From contig NZ_NIOF01000013.1 in the NCBI RefSeq assembly GCF_002205645.1, positions 1 to 64,000 of the forward strand: a DNA stretch of 64,000 nucleotides. The letters are read 5' to 3'. The notes beneath the pieces are model-generated. The model made no database searches. It had not been told where the DNA came from and saw only the letters and a program-made list of their open reading frames with translations. Both the position numbers and the translations under genes were made by a program. Shown piece by piece: positions 36,413 to 46,256 of this stretch. Every line of letters starts with the position of its first letter. The first letter of the stretch is position 1. Source of the stretch: Roseateles aquatilis (GTDB lineage: Bacteria; Pseudomonadota; Gammaproteobacteria; Burkholderiales; Burkholderiaceae_C).

Positions 36413-37444
36413 TCAGCTTCGTGGGGTGTCGGCCGATAGATTCAGCGTGCCGCAGGGCACCTGGACGTCGATCTCCACGCCCGCGGCGCGCTCCCAGGTC
36501 GCGTCGTCGAACTCGAATCGCACGACTTCGAGCCAGCGCAGGAACTCGGTGCGGTCGGGGTGGGGCCGGCCCAGTTCCCGAACCCAATTGCCTGTCGCGG
36601 GTTGCCAGGGCTGCAGGCGGACCGTGAACGGGCAGGCCATCGAATCGAGATCGAAGTCGGCACCGCGGGTGGTGGCGTCGTCGCGGAGCAGGGCCACGAA
36701 CTCCCGCAGCGTGAGCGGTCGCGCGAAGGTGAGCTTCTTCTCGCCGTTGGTGAAGATGTACCGGTGATGGAAGCTCACCGGCTCGCCGGTCGTGGGGGCG
36801 CAGGGCAGCCGCCACCGTCGGGCCCACGAGAGGTAGTCGGCGAACAGGCCCTTGGGCAGCGAGTTGTGGAGCACCTCGACCTCGGGGGGCGTTTCTCCGC
36901 CGGTGAAGGTCATCCGCAGCAGCGCGTTGCCGATCGGGGCCGCGATCGGGCCGGCGGCCCGAGGGTCGAAACGCTTGGGCGGCGTGCGCAGGCATTCCAT
37001 CATCAGATCGATGGGCAGGTCGCCGCGGATGGCGGTGGGCGTGTTCTGCATGACCTGCCCCTCCGCCCGAGGGGAGAAACGGAAGGTCTGCACCGCCTTG
37101 ACCGGGGCCTGCCCCGGGGTCATGCAGGGCAGCCGGTAGCTCCGACCGCGTGCCAGCGCGGCATCGACGAGCAACCGCGGCGCCAGTTGCGCCAGCGCCT
37201 TCACGGCCGGCTCCCGGTCCGCGGCGGTGAAGGTCAGTTCGACGCGGATCAGGCCGGCATGCTCGATCGCCTGCTGCGGATACGCGAGCGGCGTGTCCGG
37301 TTGAACGAGGCATTTGAGCGTTTCCGCGCCGCGATCATCGGCGGCCGCCGAGACCTGGGCCAGCGCGGCGGTGCCGGTCATCAACGCCGCAAAGGGCAGG
37401 GCCAGCGCGAGGTGCTTCGCCGCGCGGGTCAACGGATGTGTCAT
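36413..37444 (-). CDS. Exported protein of unknown family, paralog A (duplicated TonB-C-like modules)
   Basis: 343 residues with a signal peptide (HLALALPFAALMTGTAALAQ). Two internal modules share a pattern: CL near the start, a G-x-[IL]-x-V/M-x-x-TF strand pair, PxVxxL, an alpha helix, and RLPC at the end (about residues 42-108 and 150-222). The beta-beta-alpha-beta pattern resembles TonB C-terminal domains, here bounded by cysteines that could form disulphides. A conserved C-terminal domain has DSMACPFTVRLQPWQP and ends in VQVPCGTLNLSA. It is paralogous to the gene 200 bases upstream. No function known to me. Confidence 0.75.
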   Translation of the reverse strand: MTHPLTRAAKHLALALPFAALMTGTAALAQVSAAADDRGAETLKCLVQPDTPLAYPQQAIEHAGLIRVELTFTAADREPAVKALAQLAPRLLVDAALARGRSYRLPCMTPGQAPVKAVQTFRFSPRAEGQVMQNTPTAIRGDLPIDLMMECLRTPPKRFDPRAAGPIAAPIGNALLRMTFTGGETPPEVEVLHNSLPKGLFADYLSWARRWRLPCAPTTGEPVSFHHRYIFTNGEKKLTFARPLTLREFVALLRDDATTRGADFDLDSMACPFTVRLQPWQPATGNWVRELGRPHPDRTEFLRWLEVVRFEFDDATWERAAGVEIDVQVPCGTLNLSADTPRS

Positions 37445-37644
37445 GTTTTGCTCCCTCAGCCCCTGCGTCTCGCCGGACGCATTTCCAGAGCTTGTGATCC
37501 TTCCGGCCCATGCCGGAGGCGGGAGTGTCCACGATCCTCTTGCCCCTCGAATCCGGGTTTGCCGGGGAGTTGGTGAGGCGGTGCCTTCTCAGGACGTCGG
37601 CCGCGCCGCTGCCGCTTGCCGCGGTGCCGAGCTCGACCGTCCTG

Positions 37645-38700
37645 TCATTCGTTCGCCGCCAGGTTCAAGCTCCCGCAGGGCACCTGAATCCGGGTCGTCG
37701 AACCGAGCAACTGCTCGAAGCGCTCCGGCGTGAGATTCAGTTCCAGCGTGGTGAGCCACTTCAGGAAGGGCTCGCGGCGCGCGTCGTAGGCGTCCGCGGA
37801 GGCGACCTGCCGCGCGTCATTGGGCATGGCGGGCCGCCACAGGGTCCAGGTCACGTCGAACGGACAGCCCATCGCATCGAAGTCGAACTTGGCCACCATG
37901 TTGCGGATGTCTTTCACGTTCGCGAGGAGGGCTCTCAACGGCAGCGGGTCCGCCAGCGTCTGGCGGACATCGTCCACGGCGTAGCGGAACATTTGCTGGG
38001 TCACCGGCGATGCGTCCTCCGCGGTCAGGCAAGGCATCCGGTACGACGAGACATAGGCCTTGAACACCGCCAGCAAGGCGTCGGAGCCGGAGTTGTAGAT
38101 CACCTCGATGGTCGGAGGAGCGTCCGGCGCGGTGAACTTGAAGAGGAGGACCGTGGTGGCGGTCTTGGTGCCGAAGTCGGGCGGCTGCGCCGCTGGTGGC
38201 GTCTCAGGCGTGCGCAGGCAGGCCCACAGCGCTTTCGCGCGCGCCGGATGAGGGGCGGCGGAAGGCGCGACCGCGTGGGATTCCGGGCGCGGCGTCGCGT
38301 TGAAGGAGATTTCCTCGATCACTTGCTGCGCGGGCGCGTCAGAGGCCATGCAAGGCAGCCGGTGCTGAGTCACGCGGGCCTTGGCCGCCTGAAGCAGTTG
38401 CTGGTTGCCCGCGGCGGTCAGCACCTCCACGTCCGGCGCGCGGTCCGGCCGCGAGAAGGTGAGGGCGAAGCGGAACAGACCGCTTTCTTCCATGCGCCAC
38501 GACCGGGACGGGTAATACAGCGGCTCCGCGGGGCGTGTCAGGCAGGTGCCCTCGGTCAACGTCCGTTCCAGGATGGGCACCGGAGGCAGCAGATCCACCC
38601 GCTCCTGCGCCCGCGCGGCGCCGCTGCCGATCAGCGCCAGCGCAACGGGCATCGCCACCGCCATGCCCTTCAGGGCTCGAGTCAGTCCTGTCGCAATCAT
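37645..38700 (-). CDS. Exported protein of unknown family, paralog B
   Basis: 351 residues with signal peptide (GMAVAMPVALALIGSGAARAQ). Same plan as the next gene downstream: module one from GTCLTRPAEPLYYPS to HRLPCMAS, module two from WACLRTPETPP to SYRMPCLT. The C-terminal domain contains DAMGCPFDVTWTLWRP and FLKWLTTLELNLTPERFEQL, and ends in IQVPCGSLNLAANE. Identity with paralog A is modest but collinear, which points to an old tandem duplication. It lies between tkt and paralog A on the same strand. Co-expression with either neighbour is uncertain because a terminator-like hairpin follows tkt. Confidence 0.75.
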   Translation of the reverse strand: MIATGLTRALKGMAVAMPVALALIGSGAARAQERVDLLPPVPILERTLTEGTCLTRPAEPLYYPSRSWRMEESGLFRFALTFSRPDRAPDVEVLTAAGNQQLLQAAKARVTQHRLPCMASDAPAQQVIEEISFNATPRPESHAVAPSAAPHPARAKALWACLRTPETPPAAQPPDFGTKTATTVLLFKFTAPDAPPTIEVIYNSGSDALLAVFKAYVSSYRMPCLTAEDASPVTQQMFRYAVDDVRQTLADPLPLRALLANVKDIRNMVAKFDFDAMGCPFDVTWTLWRPAMPNDARQVASADAYDARREPFLKWLTTLELNLTPERFEQLLGSTTRIQVPCGSLNLAANE

Positions 38701-38771
38701 GCGTTCCTCCCTCGTTCATGGATTTCTGAGCGCTGTCCGCGCGTGGCATCCAGGCCGCGCGAGCGGACGTG

Positions 38772-38796
38772 AAAAGAGGTGCGCGAGGCACCTCTT
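38772..38796 (-). terminator. Rho-independent terminator of tkt
   Basis: A 9-bp stem AAGAGGTGC/GCACCTCTT with loop GCGAG, followed on the minus strand by a T-run (from the AAAA at 38772-38775). It lies about 35 bases after the tkt stop codon, so paralog B probably has its own promoter between here and 38701. Confidence 0.75.
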
Positions 38797-38830
38797 CCGG
38801 TCATGCTGGATTTCTCCAGTCGATGCGGGC

Positions 38831-40900
38831 TCAGCCCTTCAACCGCGCCTTGCCCAGCACCACCTTGACGGTGTCGGCGACGTTCTCCGGCGTGAAGCCG
38901 AAGTGCTTGAACAGCACGTTGGCCGGGGCCGATTCGCCGTAGGTGTCCAGGCCGACGACGGCCGACACGCCGTACTTCCACCAGTAGGCCGACACGCCGG
39001 CCTCGATGGCGATCCGCGGCAGACCTTCCGGCAGCACGCTCTTCTTGTACTTGGCGTCCTGCCGATCGAACACGCTGGTGCTGGGCATCGACACCACGCG
39101 CACCGGGATGCCCGCCACCGCCAGCTGCTGCTGCGCGGCGATGGCCAGTTGCACTTCCGAGCCGGTGGCGATCAGCACCGCCACGGGCTTCTTGAGCTTC
39201 TTCTTCAGGCCGATGTCGGCCGGCTCGCTCAGCACGTAGCCGCCCTTGGTGATGTCGTCCACGGCCTGGCCGGACTTGACGGCGTAGTTCAGGTTCTGGC
39301 GGCTCAGGGCCAGCACGCTGGGGCGGCTGCCGTTGGCGATGGCCATGGTCCAGGCGACCGCGGTCTCCGCCGTGTCGCCCGGGCGCCAGACGTCCAGGCC
39401 GGGGATCAGGCGCAGGCTGGAGACGTGCTCGACCGACTGGTGGGTCGGGCCGTCCTCGCCCAGGCCGATGGAGTCGTGCGTGAAGACGTGGATCACGCGC
39501 AGCTTCATCAGCGCGGCCATGCGGATGGCGTTGCGGCTGTAGTCGCTGAAGGTCAGGAAGGTGCCGCCGTAGGGGATGAAGCCGCCATGCAGCGCGACGC
39601 CGTTCATGATCGCGGCCATGCCGAACTCGCGCACGCCGTAGTTGATGTGGCGGCCGCCGTTGGAGCTGCCGTCGGCTTCCAGGCGGAAGGCGGGCGTGCT
39701 CTTGGTGTTGGTCAGGTTGGAGCCGGTCAGGTCGGCCGAGCCGCCCAGCAGCTCGGGCAGCGCCGCGGTGAAGGCTTCCAGCGCGATCTGGCTGGCCTTG
39801 CGCGAGGCCACGGTCTCGGCCTTGTCATGCGCGCCGATGACGGCCTGCGCGGCGACGTCGGCGAAGTTGGGCGGCAGCACGCCGGCCATGCGGCGCGCGA
39901 ATTCGGCGCCCAGCTCGGGGAACTGCGTCGCGTAGGCGTCGAACTTGTCGTCCCACGCGGACTCGAACGCGGCGCCGGCGGCCTTGGCGTCCCAGTCGGC
40001 ATAGACCTCGGCGGGCAGCACGAAGGGTTCGTGCGTCCAGCCCAGCGCCTCGCGGGTCAGCTTGATTTCCTCGGTGCCCAGAGGCTCGCCGTGGGCCTTG
40101 GAGGTGTTGGCGCGGTTCGGGCTGCCCTTGCCGATGTGGGTCTTGGCGATGACCAGGCTGGGCTTGTCCTTGCTGGTCTTGGCCAGCGCGATGGCGGCGT
40201 CGACGGCGTCGACGTCATGGCCGTCGACCGGACCGACGACGTTCCAGCCGTAGGCCTCGAAACGCTTGGCGGTGTCGTCGATGAACCAGGGCGCGACCTG
40301 GCCGTCGATGGAGATGCCGTTGTCGTCGTAGATGGCGATCAGCTTGTTCAGCTTCCAGGCGCCGGCCAGCGCGCAGGCCTCGTGGCTGATGCCTTCCATC
40401 AGGCAGCCGTCACCCATGAAGACGTAGGTGTGATGGTCGACCAGGGTGTGGCCGTCGCGGTTGAATTCCTTGGCGAGCTGCTTCTCCGCCAGCGCCAGGC
40501 CCACGGCGTTGGTGATGCCCTGGCCAAGCGGACCGGTGGTGGTCTCGACACCCGGGGTAATGCCGACCTCGGGGTGGCCGGGGGTCTTGCTGTGCAGCTG
40601 GCGGAAGGCCTTGAGCTGCTCGATCGGCAGGTCGTAGCCGGTCAGGTGCAGCAGCGCGTAGATCAGCATCGAGCCGTGGCCGTTGGACAGCACGAAGCGG
40701 TCACGGTCGGGCCAGTGCGGGTTGGCCGGGTTGTGGCGCAGGTGGCGCTTCCACAGCGCGACGGCGATGTCGGCCATGCCCATCGGCGCACCCGGGTGGC
40801 CGGAGTTGGCTTGCTGGACGGCGTCCATCGCCAGGGCACGGATGGCGTTGGCCATCTGGGTGGTGTTGGGGGTGGCGACGGCAGCGCTGGTCTCGGCCAT
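38831..40900 (-). CDS. tkt: Transketolase
   Basis: 689 residues. A thiamine-diphosphate enzyme of the pentose phosphate and Calvin-type pathways, exchanging two-carbon units among sugar phosphates. Marks: [29 protein letters not shown] at the start, the TPP motif from [10 protein letters not shown] to IAIYDDN, the [12 protein letters not shown] loop, the catalytic-region [13 protein letters not shown], and [13 protein letters not shown] in the pyrimidine-binding domain. Length is standard. It is divergent from the MurU-like gene. On the minus strand a TAGAAT hexamer at 40938-40933 could be its -10 box. Confidence 0.96.
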   Translation of the reverse strand: MAETSAAVATPNTTQMANAIRALAMDAVQQANSGHPGAPMGMADIAVALWKRHLRHNPANPHWPDRDRFVLSNGHGSMLIYALLHLTGYDLPIEQLKAFRQLHSKTPGHPEVGITPGVETTTGPLGQGITNAVGLALAEKQLAKEFNRDGHTLVDHHTYVFMGDGCLMEGISHEACALAGAWKLNKLIAIYDDNGISIDGQVAPWFIDDTAKRFEAYGWNVVGPVDGHDVDAVDAAIALAKTSKDKPSLVIAKTHIGKGSPNRANTSKAHGEPLGTEEIKLTREALGWTHEPFVLPAEVYADWDAKAAGAAFESAWDDKFDAYATQFPELGAEFARRMAGVLPPNFADVAAQAVIGAHDKAETVASRKASQIALEAFTAALPELLGGSADLTGSNLTNTKSTPAFRLEADGSSNGGRHINYGVREFGMAAIMNGVALHGGFIPYGGTFLTFSDYSRNAIRMAALMKLRVIHVFTHDSIGLGEDGPTHQSVEHVSSLRLIPGLDVWRPGDTAETAVAWTMAIANGSRPSVLALSRQNLNYAVKSGQAVDDITKGGYVLSEPADIGLKKKLKKPVAVLIATGSEVQLAIAAQQQLAVAGIPVRVVSMPSTSVFDRQDAKYKKSVLPEGLPRIAIEAGVSAYWWKYGVSAVVGLDTYGESAPANVLFKHFGFTPENVADTVKVVLGKARLKG

Positions 40901-40993
40901 GGTGGTCTCGGGAGTTGAGGAGCAAACCCCGCATTCTAGGTGTGTGTGCGGGATGGCCCTCTACACTCGCGGTCCCATTTCCAGGACTGATCG

Positions 40994-41683
40994 ATGCGAG
41001 CCATGATCCTCGCGGCCGGGCGCGGCGAGCGCATGCGGCCGTTGACCGACCACACGCCCAAGCCGCTGCTGACCGTGCGCGGCAAGCCGCTGATCGAATG
41101 GCACATCGAAGCCTTCGCCCGCGCCGGCATCCGGGACATCGTCATCAACACCGCGTGGCTGGCCGAGCAGTTCGAGGCGACGCTGGGCGACGGCGCGCGC
41201 TTCGGCGTGCGGCTGCATTACAGCCATGAGGGCGAGCGCTACGGCCAGGCGCTGGAGACCGGCGGCGGCATCGCCACGGCGCTCGACCTGCTGTGCGCGG
41301 ATGGCGACGACGCCTTTTGGGCGGTGTCGGCGGATATCTTCATTCCCGATTTCGCCTTCGATCCGGCGCGGGCCGCGGTCTTCGCGGCGAGCCCGCTGCT
41401 GGCGCATCTGTGGCTGGTGCCCACGCAGCCGCGCCACCCGACGGGCGACTTCGGCATCGACGCCGACGGCTTCGCCACCATCGGCGGCGACCTGCGGGTC
41501 TACAGCAACATCGGCCTGTACAAGCGCGCGTTCTTCGACGGCGTCAAGCCGGGCGTGCACGAGCGCATCCGCGTCGCGCTGGACCGCGCGATCCAGGCGC
41601 GCGCCGTGACCGTCGACCTGTATGACGGGGCGTGGGCGAATGTGGGGACCGCGGAGCAGTTGGAAGAGATCAACGCCGGATGA
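40994..41683 (+). CDS. MurU-like nucleotidyltransferase (N-acetylmuramate-1-phosphate uridylyltransferase type)
   Basis: 229 residues. The NTP-transferase signature is MRAMILAAGRGERMRPLTDHTPKPLL (G-x-G-x-R-M-x-P-L-T, with KPLL lysine), then ETGGGIATALDLL and a metal-binding VSADIFIPDF. The size and the sequence AWANVGTAEQLEEIN at the C-terminus fit MurU, which activates recycled MurNAc-1-phosphate to UDP-MurNAc and bypasses MurA. The usual kinase partner amgK is not adjacent, so a sugar-1-phosphate transferase of other specificity is possible. Confidence 0.8.
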   Translation: MRAMILAAGRGERMRPLTDHTPKPLLTVRGKPLIEWHIEAFARAGIRDIVINTAWLAEQFEATLGDGARFGVRLHYSHEGERYGQALETGGGIATALDLLCADGDDAFWAVSADIFIPDFAFDPARAAVFAASPLLAHLWLVPTQPRHPTGDFGIDADGFATIGGDLRVYSNIGLYKRAFFDGVKPGVHERIRVALDRAIQARAVTVDLYDGAWANVGTAEQLEEINAG

Positions 41684-41818
41684 GGTCATGTCCGAGAGCG
41701 GGCCGTGACCTGGCCGCCCTCATGGGCCGGCGTGCATGCCGTGCCGGACATCGTCATGCTGGAGTCCAAGCGATTTGAGAGACTCTGGCGCCTCGACCAC
41801 GAAACTTCGGAGAGTCCC

Positions 41819-42187
41819 ATGACCAACCTGCGCGTCACCGAGATCAAGGCCTTCGTCCCCGCCAGGGACTTCGAGCTGTCGAAGCAGTTCTACCGGGATC
41901 TCGGCTTCACGATGGCCTCCGATGGCGGCGGCATCGCCTACTTCCATGTCGGCAACTCCAGCTTCCTGCTGCAGGACTTCTGCGACGAAACGCTCCCGGA
42001 GAACTTCGCGATGCACCTGCTCGTCGAGGACGTGGATGCGTGGTGGGCGCGGGTGAAGGACAGCGGCGTCGCCGCGAAGTACGGCGTCACGGTCGGGGAG
42101 ATCGAAACGCAGCCGTGGCGCATGAGGGACTTCTGCTTGATCGATCCGTCCGGCGTGCTGTGGCGGATCGCGCAGAACGTGGATTGA
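41819..42187 (+). CDS. VOC superfamily (glyoxalase/bleomycin-resistance-like) protein
   Basis: 122 residues from MTNLRVTEIKAFVPARDF, with GGAGAG just upstream; an in-frame ORF to 41705 is not family-like. Two beta-alpha-beta-beta-beta modules: residues 1-55 (FYRDLGFTMASDGGGIAYFHVG) and 60-120 (AMHLLVEDVDAWWARVKDSG ... FCLIDPSGVLWRIAQ). Metal ligands are not obvious, so it may bind a compound (antibiotic-binding type) rather than catalyse. It is probably transcribed alone. Confidence 0.85.
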   Translation: MTNLRVTEIKAFVPARDFELSKQFYRDLGFTMASDGGGIAYFHVGNSSFLLQDFCDETLPENFAMHLLVEDVDAWWARVKDSGVAAKYGVTVGEIETQPWRMRDFCLIDPSGVLWRIAQNVD

Positions 42188-42206
42188 GATCGACGATCGC
42201 GATCTC
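42186..42206 (+). terminator. Small hairpin after the VOC gene
   Basis: GAGATCG/CGATCTC, a 7-bp perfect stem with a 7-base loop, beginning inside the VOC stop codon. No T-run. It shares its core with the hairpin beyond the ATPase gene at 43640. Confidence 0.4.
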
Positions 42207-42385
42207 CCATGAGGACCACCCCAGTCAGCAGACGCCATGGGCTGCCCCTGACGGCGCGCTGACAAGACCTGGCACCTCTCCCGCTGAAGAAGGAACTGAG
42301 ATAGGTCTTTGATCCAGATCAGAGAGCGTGCACGCCGCTGCGCACAGCACGCGTGCTCGTGATTCCAATGGCCGCTCGGCGAGTC

Positions 42386-42404
42386 CGCGTGGCAATCGGC
42401 GATC
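42386..42404 (+). repeat. 19-base direct repeat, copy 1
   Basis: CGCGTGGCAATCGGCGATC occurs here, 38 bases before the ATPase ATG, and again exactly at 46257-46275. Both copies are in non-coding DNA and in the same orientation. Confidence 0.5.
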
Positions 42405-42441
42405 ACGTCCGCCCTTGTTGAATCGATCTGGAGAAGTACCC

Positions 42442-43623
42442 ATGGCAATCTTTCATCGCACCGCACTGGCGCAGGAGCTGGCGACGCACATTCTGGATGT
42501 CGATATGGCGCCAGCCAGTTCAGGCCTCTTTCTCGGCGCTCGCCGCCGCACAGGCAAGTCGACGTTTCTGCAGCAAGACCTTTGCCCCGAGCTGAAGCGC
42601 CGAGGCGCCATCGTCATCTACACCGACCTGTGGGAAGGGCGCGATCAGGATCCCGGCGACGTGATCATCGAAGCCATTCGTGAAGAGCTCGCGCGACATG
42701 ATGGCGTGGTGCTGCGCTTCGCGCGCGCCGCCGGCATGGAGCGGCTGCAAATGGGTGGTGTGAGCTTCACCATGGACCGTGTCGGCCTGGGTAGGCAGGT
42801 TTCGCTGGCCAAGGCGTTGGCAACGCTCTCGGACGAATGCGGACGCCTGATCGTGCTGATCGTCGACGAAGCGCAACATGCGATCACGACCGAGAAAGGC
42901 AGCAACGTCCTGTATGCGCTGAAGGCCGCCCGGGACAAACTGAACATGGGGCCGCACCATGGGCTGCGCATCGTGGCGACCGGCTCGAACCGGGACAAGC
43001 TCGCGATGCTTGTCGAGTGGAAGGATCAGGCCTTCTTCTGCGCGCCGATGAAAGAGTTTCCACCGCTGGGCGCGGACTACCTGGATTGGCTTTGCGATCG
43101 CGCGCCGGCTTCGGCGGCGCTGACCGTCGAGGGCCTGTCATCGCTTTTCCAGCGCTCGGGCTATCGCCCGGAATGGATGCAGTCGGGGCTGAATGCGCTC
43201 GCCGCGTGCTGCGATTGGACTGCGGAGGACGCGATTGCCGTGTTCACCGAGGCCGTCGAGTCCCGGGCACGCTCGCGCATCGACAACCTGCTGGATCTGG
43301 TCGGTCTCCTCAGCCCGCTCCAGTCCGCCGTGCTTCGCGTCCTGGCGGCGCAAGGCAGGCACTTCGTGCCCTTCTGGACCCGGACGATGGAGACCTATCG
43401 GCTCGTGATCGAGTTGGACGACGGCAATCAGACGACCGAGCCGATCAACCTCCAGACCGTGCAGGACGCCCTGGAAGCACTGAAGGAGAAGGGCTTCCTC
43501 TGGCGCTCCGCCTATGGCGTCTATGCCCTGGAGGAATTCGGTATTCGCGAGGCCTTGGAGGAGGGCGGGATGCTGACCGAGTCAACGAGGCGCGTGACGC
43601 GGGTGGGGCGACAGGCGGCGTGA
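42442..43623 (+). CDS. AAA-type ATPase with C-terminal winged helix, function unknown
   Basis: 393 residues from MAIFHRTALAQELATHI, preceded by CTGGAGAAG. Walker A is GARRRTGKST at 32-41 and Walker B is RLIVLIVDEAQHA (Asp142-Glu143). A sensor-1-like RIVATGSNRDKL follows near residue 180. After a helical region there is a winged-helix-like module (LLSPLQSAVLRVLAAQGRHFVPFWT ... TVQDALEALKEKGFLWRS). The order ATPase plus DNA-binding-like module is seen in STAND/ORC-like and TniB/MuB-like ATPases, but no transposase or nuclease is adjacent. It stands alone between two similar hairpins and has visibly less extreme codon bias than its neighbours, so it may be acquired. I do not recognise a precise family. 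Confidence 0.75.
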   Translation: MAIFHRTALAQELATHILDVDMAPASSGLFLGARRRTGKSTFLQQDLCPELKRRGAIVIYTDLWEGRDQDPGDVIIEAIREELARHDGVVLRFARAAGMERLQMGGVSFTMDRVGLGRQVSLAKALATLSDECGRLIVLIVDEAQHAITTEKGSNVLYALKAARDKLNMGPHHGLRIVATGSNRDKLAMLVEWKDQAFFCAPMKEFPPLGADYLDWLCDRAPASAALTVEGLSSLFQRSGYRPEWMQSGLNALAACCDWTAEDAIAVFTEAVESRARSRIDNLLDLVGLLSPLQSAVLRVLAAQGRHFVPFWTRTMETYRLVIELDDGNQTTEPINLQTVQDALEALKEKGFLWRSAYGVYALEEFGIREALEEGGMLTESTRRVTRVGRQAA

Positions 43624-43639
43624 TCGCGCGACGGACGCT

Positions 43640-43667
43640 GCTCGAGATCGCAGGGGCGATCTCGAGC
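43640..43667. terminator. 12-bp perfect hairpin between the ATPase and ybdK
   Basis: GCTCGAGATCGC (43640-43651) and its exact complement (43656-43667) around the loop AGGG. It separates convergent genes. No T-tract. The GAGATCG core matches the hairpin at 42186-42206. Confidence 0.6.
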
Positions 43668-43699
43668 GAGAGCACCACATGCGGAGGTCACATCGCCGC

Positions 43700-44833
43700 T
43701 CACCGCCCCGCCACCGGCCTCCCCGCCCACCGCTCGCACTGCTGCCGCACCAGCTCGTTCAGCAGCTGCTCCTTCTCCACGACGCCACGCGCCCACGTCG
43801 CGTCGTTGCCCTGCCAGCGCATTTCCTCGCGGACGTAACGCAACGCCGGTTCCGCCTTCAGCGCGACCGCGTGCGGCTCCAGCGCGTGCAGCGTGACGTT
43901 GAGGTCTTCGCGCAGGCTGCGGTGCTCGCCGCTCTTGGGGTCCACGAAGGTGCCGTCCAGCCCGAAGCGGCAGGCCTGAAAGCGGTTGAAGGTGTAGGGC
44001 AGGTAGTCGTCCTCGGCCAGCGCGAAGGGCTGGTCGTGCGAGATCCACCGCGCCAGGCACTGGATCAGCGCCGCCAGCGCCGATGCCTTCTCGATTGTCA
44101 GCGGCGTGTCGAGCACCCGCACCTCGATCGTGCCGAACTCCGGCTTGGGCCGGATGTCCCAGTAGAAGTCCTTCATGCTGCGCACGACACCGGTGTGCGT
44201 CATCTTCTCGAAGAAGACCAGGAAGTCGTCCCACGTCAGCACGAACGGCGCGCGGCCCGACAGCGGGAACGCGAACACCGAGTTCAGCCGCGCCGAGTGA
44301 AAGCCCGTGTCATTGCCCTGCACATACGGCGAGGAGGCCGACAGCGCGATCAGATGCGGAATGAAACGCGACAGCCCGTGCAGCAGCCGCAGCGCGTGAT
44401 CGGGGCCTTCGCAACCGATGTGCACGTGCTGCCCGAAGACGGTGAACTGCTTGCTCAAGTAGCCGTAGAGCCCCGAGATTTCGTGGAAGCGCGGCTTGTC
44501 GAAGATGCGCTGCTTGCTCCAGTGCTGGTACGGGTGCGTGCCGCCGCCGGACAGGCCCAGGTTGAGCTTGTCGGCGCAGCGCACCAGCGCGTCGCGGGTG
44601 ACCGTCAACTGCTCCAGCACCTGCTCGTAGTTCGTGCACACGTTGGTGCAGAGCTCGATCATGCTGTCGGTGATCTCGGGCGTGACGTCGCCCGGCAGGG
44701 TCTCGCCGGCCATCAGGCGCAACAGGTCCTTGGAGCCGGGCATCAGGTCGTAGTCGTGCCGGTTGACGATCTGGAGCTCCAGCTCCACGCCCATCGTCAA
44801 CGGCTTGGAGATGGCAAAGGGTTCCAAACTCAT
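43700..44833 (-). CDS. ybdK: YbdK-type carboxylate-amine ligase (weak glutamate-cysteine ligase)
   Basis: 377 residues. The GCS2 fold of the ATP-grasp-like glutamine synthetase superfamily: [19 protein letters not shown] at the start (metal-binding ELELQ), [31 protein letters not shown], and [24 protein letters not shown]. All are typical of YbdK. The E. coli enzyme ligates glutamate and cysteine slowly; the true substrate is unsettled. Its start overlaps the stop of the upstream antiporter by four bases (ATGA), so the two are translationally coupled, a pairing often seen in Burkholderiales. Confidence 0.92.
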   Translation of the reverse strand: MSLEPFAISKPLTMGVELELQIVNRHDYDLMPGSKDLLRLMAGETLPGDVTPEITDSMIELCTNVCTNYEQVLEQLTVTRDALVRCADKLNLGLSGGGTHPYQHWSKQRIFDKPRFHEISGLYGYLSKQFTVFGQHVHIGCEGPDHALRLLHGLSRFIPHLIALSASSPYVQGNDTGFHSARLNSVFAFPLSGRAPFVLTWDDFLVFFEKMTHTGVVRSMKDFYWDIRPKPEFGTIEVRVLDTPLTIEKASALAALIQCLARWISHDQPFALAEDDYLPYTFNRFQACRFGLDGTFVDPKSGEHRSLREDLNVTLHALEPHAVALKAEPALRYVREEMRWQGNDATWARGVVEKEQLLNELVRQQCERWAGRPVAGR

Positions 44834-46071
44834 CGCTTGGCCTCCCGGACCGGCGTTTCATGCGGTTGATGTTCACCGGCGAGTCTCAGACCCCATTGCA
44901 CGGCGATCGGCCCGATCAATTCCATCATCGCGATCGTGGACAGGATGATCGGCGCCAGTTGCGCCGCCACGGCCGCGTGGTGCATCTGCAGCTCGCTGAA
45001 CAGCACCAGCGTCGATCCCGACACCGGGCTCAGGCACACCGCCAGCGCGATGCCCTGGCGCGCGTCGATGCCGCTGACCCGGGCCATGCCGACCAGCGCC
45101 AGCGACTTCGCCAGCAGGCGCAGCAACAGCAGCGCCAGCGCCAGCACCGCGCCGGCCGCCAGCGCCTGCAGCGTCCACGCCGAGCCGACCGCGACGAACA
45201 GCATCAGCACCAGCACCCCGCCCGCCGTGCCGAAGTGGCGCGGCCAGACCCACGGACGCTCCGTCGTGTTGCGCAGGACCATGCCCGCCAGCAGCGGCAC
45301 CAGCAGCGTCGACAGGTTCAGCACCCGCGCCACGCTCAGCGCCACCATCACCAGCCCCAGCAGCATCAACACCGAGTTCTCGTTGCGCAGGTCCAGCCGG
45401 CGCATCAGCCACGCGATCAGCCGCGCCAGCAGCGTCGCCACCAGGATCGAGCCGATGAACGCGTACAGCGGCTGCGCCACCGCCTCCAGCCAGTCGCCCT
45501 TCTGGTCGAGCTGCAGCCAGCCCAGCAGCAGCTTGTGCGCCAGCACGCCGTAGATCGTGTTCAGCGAGGCGAGCGCGAGCATGCGCTCGTTGACCTGGCC
45601 GGCCGCGCGCAGTTCCGCGCCGACGCGGCCGATCACGGCACCGCTGGCCGCCATCGTCAACACGGCGCAACTGATCGACAGCAACGGGCTCACGCCCAGC
45701 AGCGTCAGGCCGTAGCCGACGGCGACGAAGCTCAGCGTGGCCTCGGCCGCGCTGGCGCCGAGCAGCGCCTTGTTGTTGCGCAACCAGCGCAGGTTGACGC
45801 GTGAGCCCATCTCGAAGAGCAGCAGCGCCAGCGCCAGATCGACGACCAGCCGCAACCGCGCGTCCAGCGCGCCGTTGGCGAAGATGCCGTGACCCATCGC
45901 CGCCAGCACCATGCCGACGACGCTGTAGCCGACGACGCGCGGCAGGCCGAGACGGCGGTTCACCAGCTCGCCCAGCAGGCCGGCCGCCACCATCGTCAGC
46001 GAGGCCCAGAACAGCCAGTCCGGCCGGGGCGGCCAACTGGTGAACTGCAAGAAGTTCGCAAGGTCGTTCAT
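44830..46071 (-). CDS. CPA2-type cation:proton antiporter
   Basis: 413 residues from [11 protein letters not shown]. About twelve membrane helices: [21 protein letters not shown] resembles the first conserved CPA2 segment, and [22 protein letters not shown] the second. The ion-binding centre may include the glutamate/aspartate-poor loop near [17 protein letters not shown]. No C-terminal RCK (TrkA-N) domain is attached, unlike KefB/KefC. The ion cannot be told from sequence; K+ or Na+ are the family options. Coupled to ybdK downstream. Confidence 0.88.
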   Translation of the reverse strand: MNDLANFLQFTSWPPRPDWLFWASLTMVAAGLLGELVNRRLGLPRVVGYSVVGMVLAAMGHGIFANGALDARLRLVVDLALALLLFEMGSRVNLRWLRNNKALLGASAAEATLSFVAVGYGLTLLGVSPLLSISCAVLTMAASGAVIGRVGAELRAAGQVNERMLALASLNTIYGVLAHKLLLGWLQLDQKGDWLEAVAQPLYAFIGSILVATLLARLIAWLMRRLDLRNENSVLMLLGLVMVALSVARVLNLSTLLVPLLAGMVLRNTTERPWVWPRHFGTAGGVLVLMLFVAVGSAWTLQALAAGAVLALALLLLRLLAKSLALVGMARVSGIDARQGIALAVCLSPVSGSTLVLFSELQMHHAAVAAQLAPIILSTIAMMELIGPIAVQWGLRLAGEHQPHETPVREAKR

Positions 46072-46256
46072 CAAAACGAAGGGTCTCCTCGGTTCGTGGA
46101 CGGCGGGCCATTCTAGGCCGCGGGTCCGACGGTCTTTGTGCGGATGGCAGTCCATCCTGGCAGTCTTTACCGAACGCTCGATGGCGACGGCGCGGCGGCC
46201 CTGTCGGGATGGCTTCCCTCGGACCGCATTGCCGCGCCGGCGCCGTGTTCAGCACG

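Noticed and set aside
40933-40961. Sigma-70 promoter for tkt with TAGAAT
   Set aside because: The -10 hexamer is good, but the sequence at the -35 spacing (GAGGGC on the minus strand) is poor, so I mention it only in the tkt entry.
42210-42263. Possible 17-codon leader peptide (MRTTPVSRRHGL...) upstream of the ATPase
   Set aside because: No ribosome-binding site, no terminator/antiterminator arrangement and no run of a regulatory amino acid.
42207-42441. Riboswitch in the ATPase leader (AAGACC...GGTCTT pairing)
   Set aside because: The distant 6-bp pairing does not match any riboswitch consensus I know and lacks a second conserved helix.
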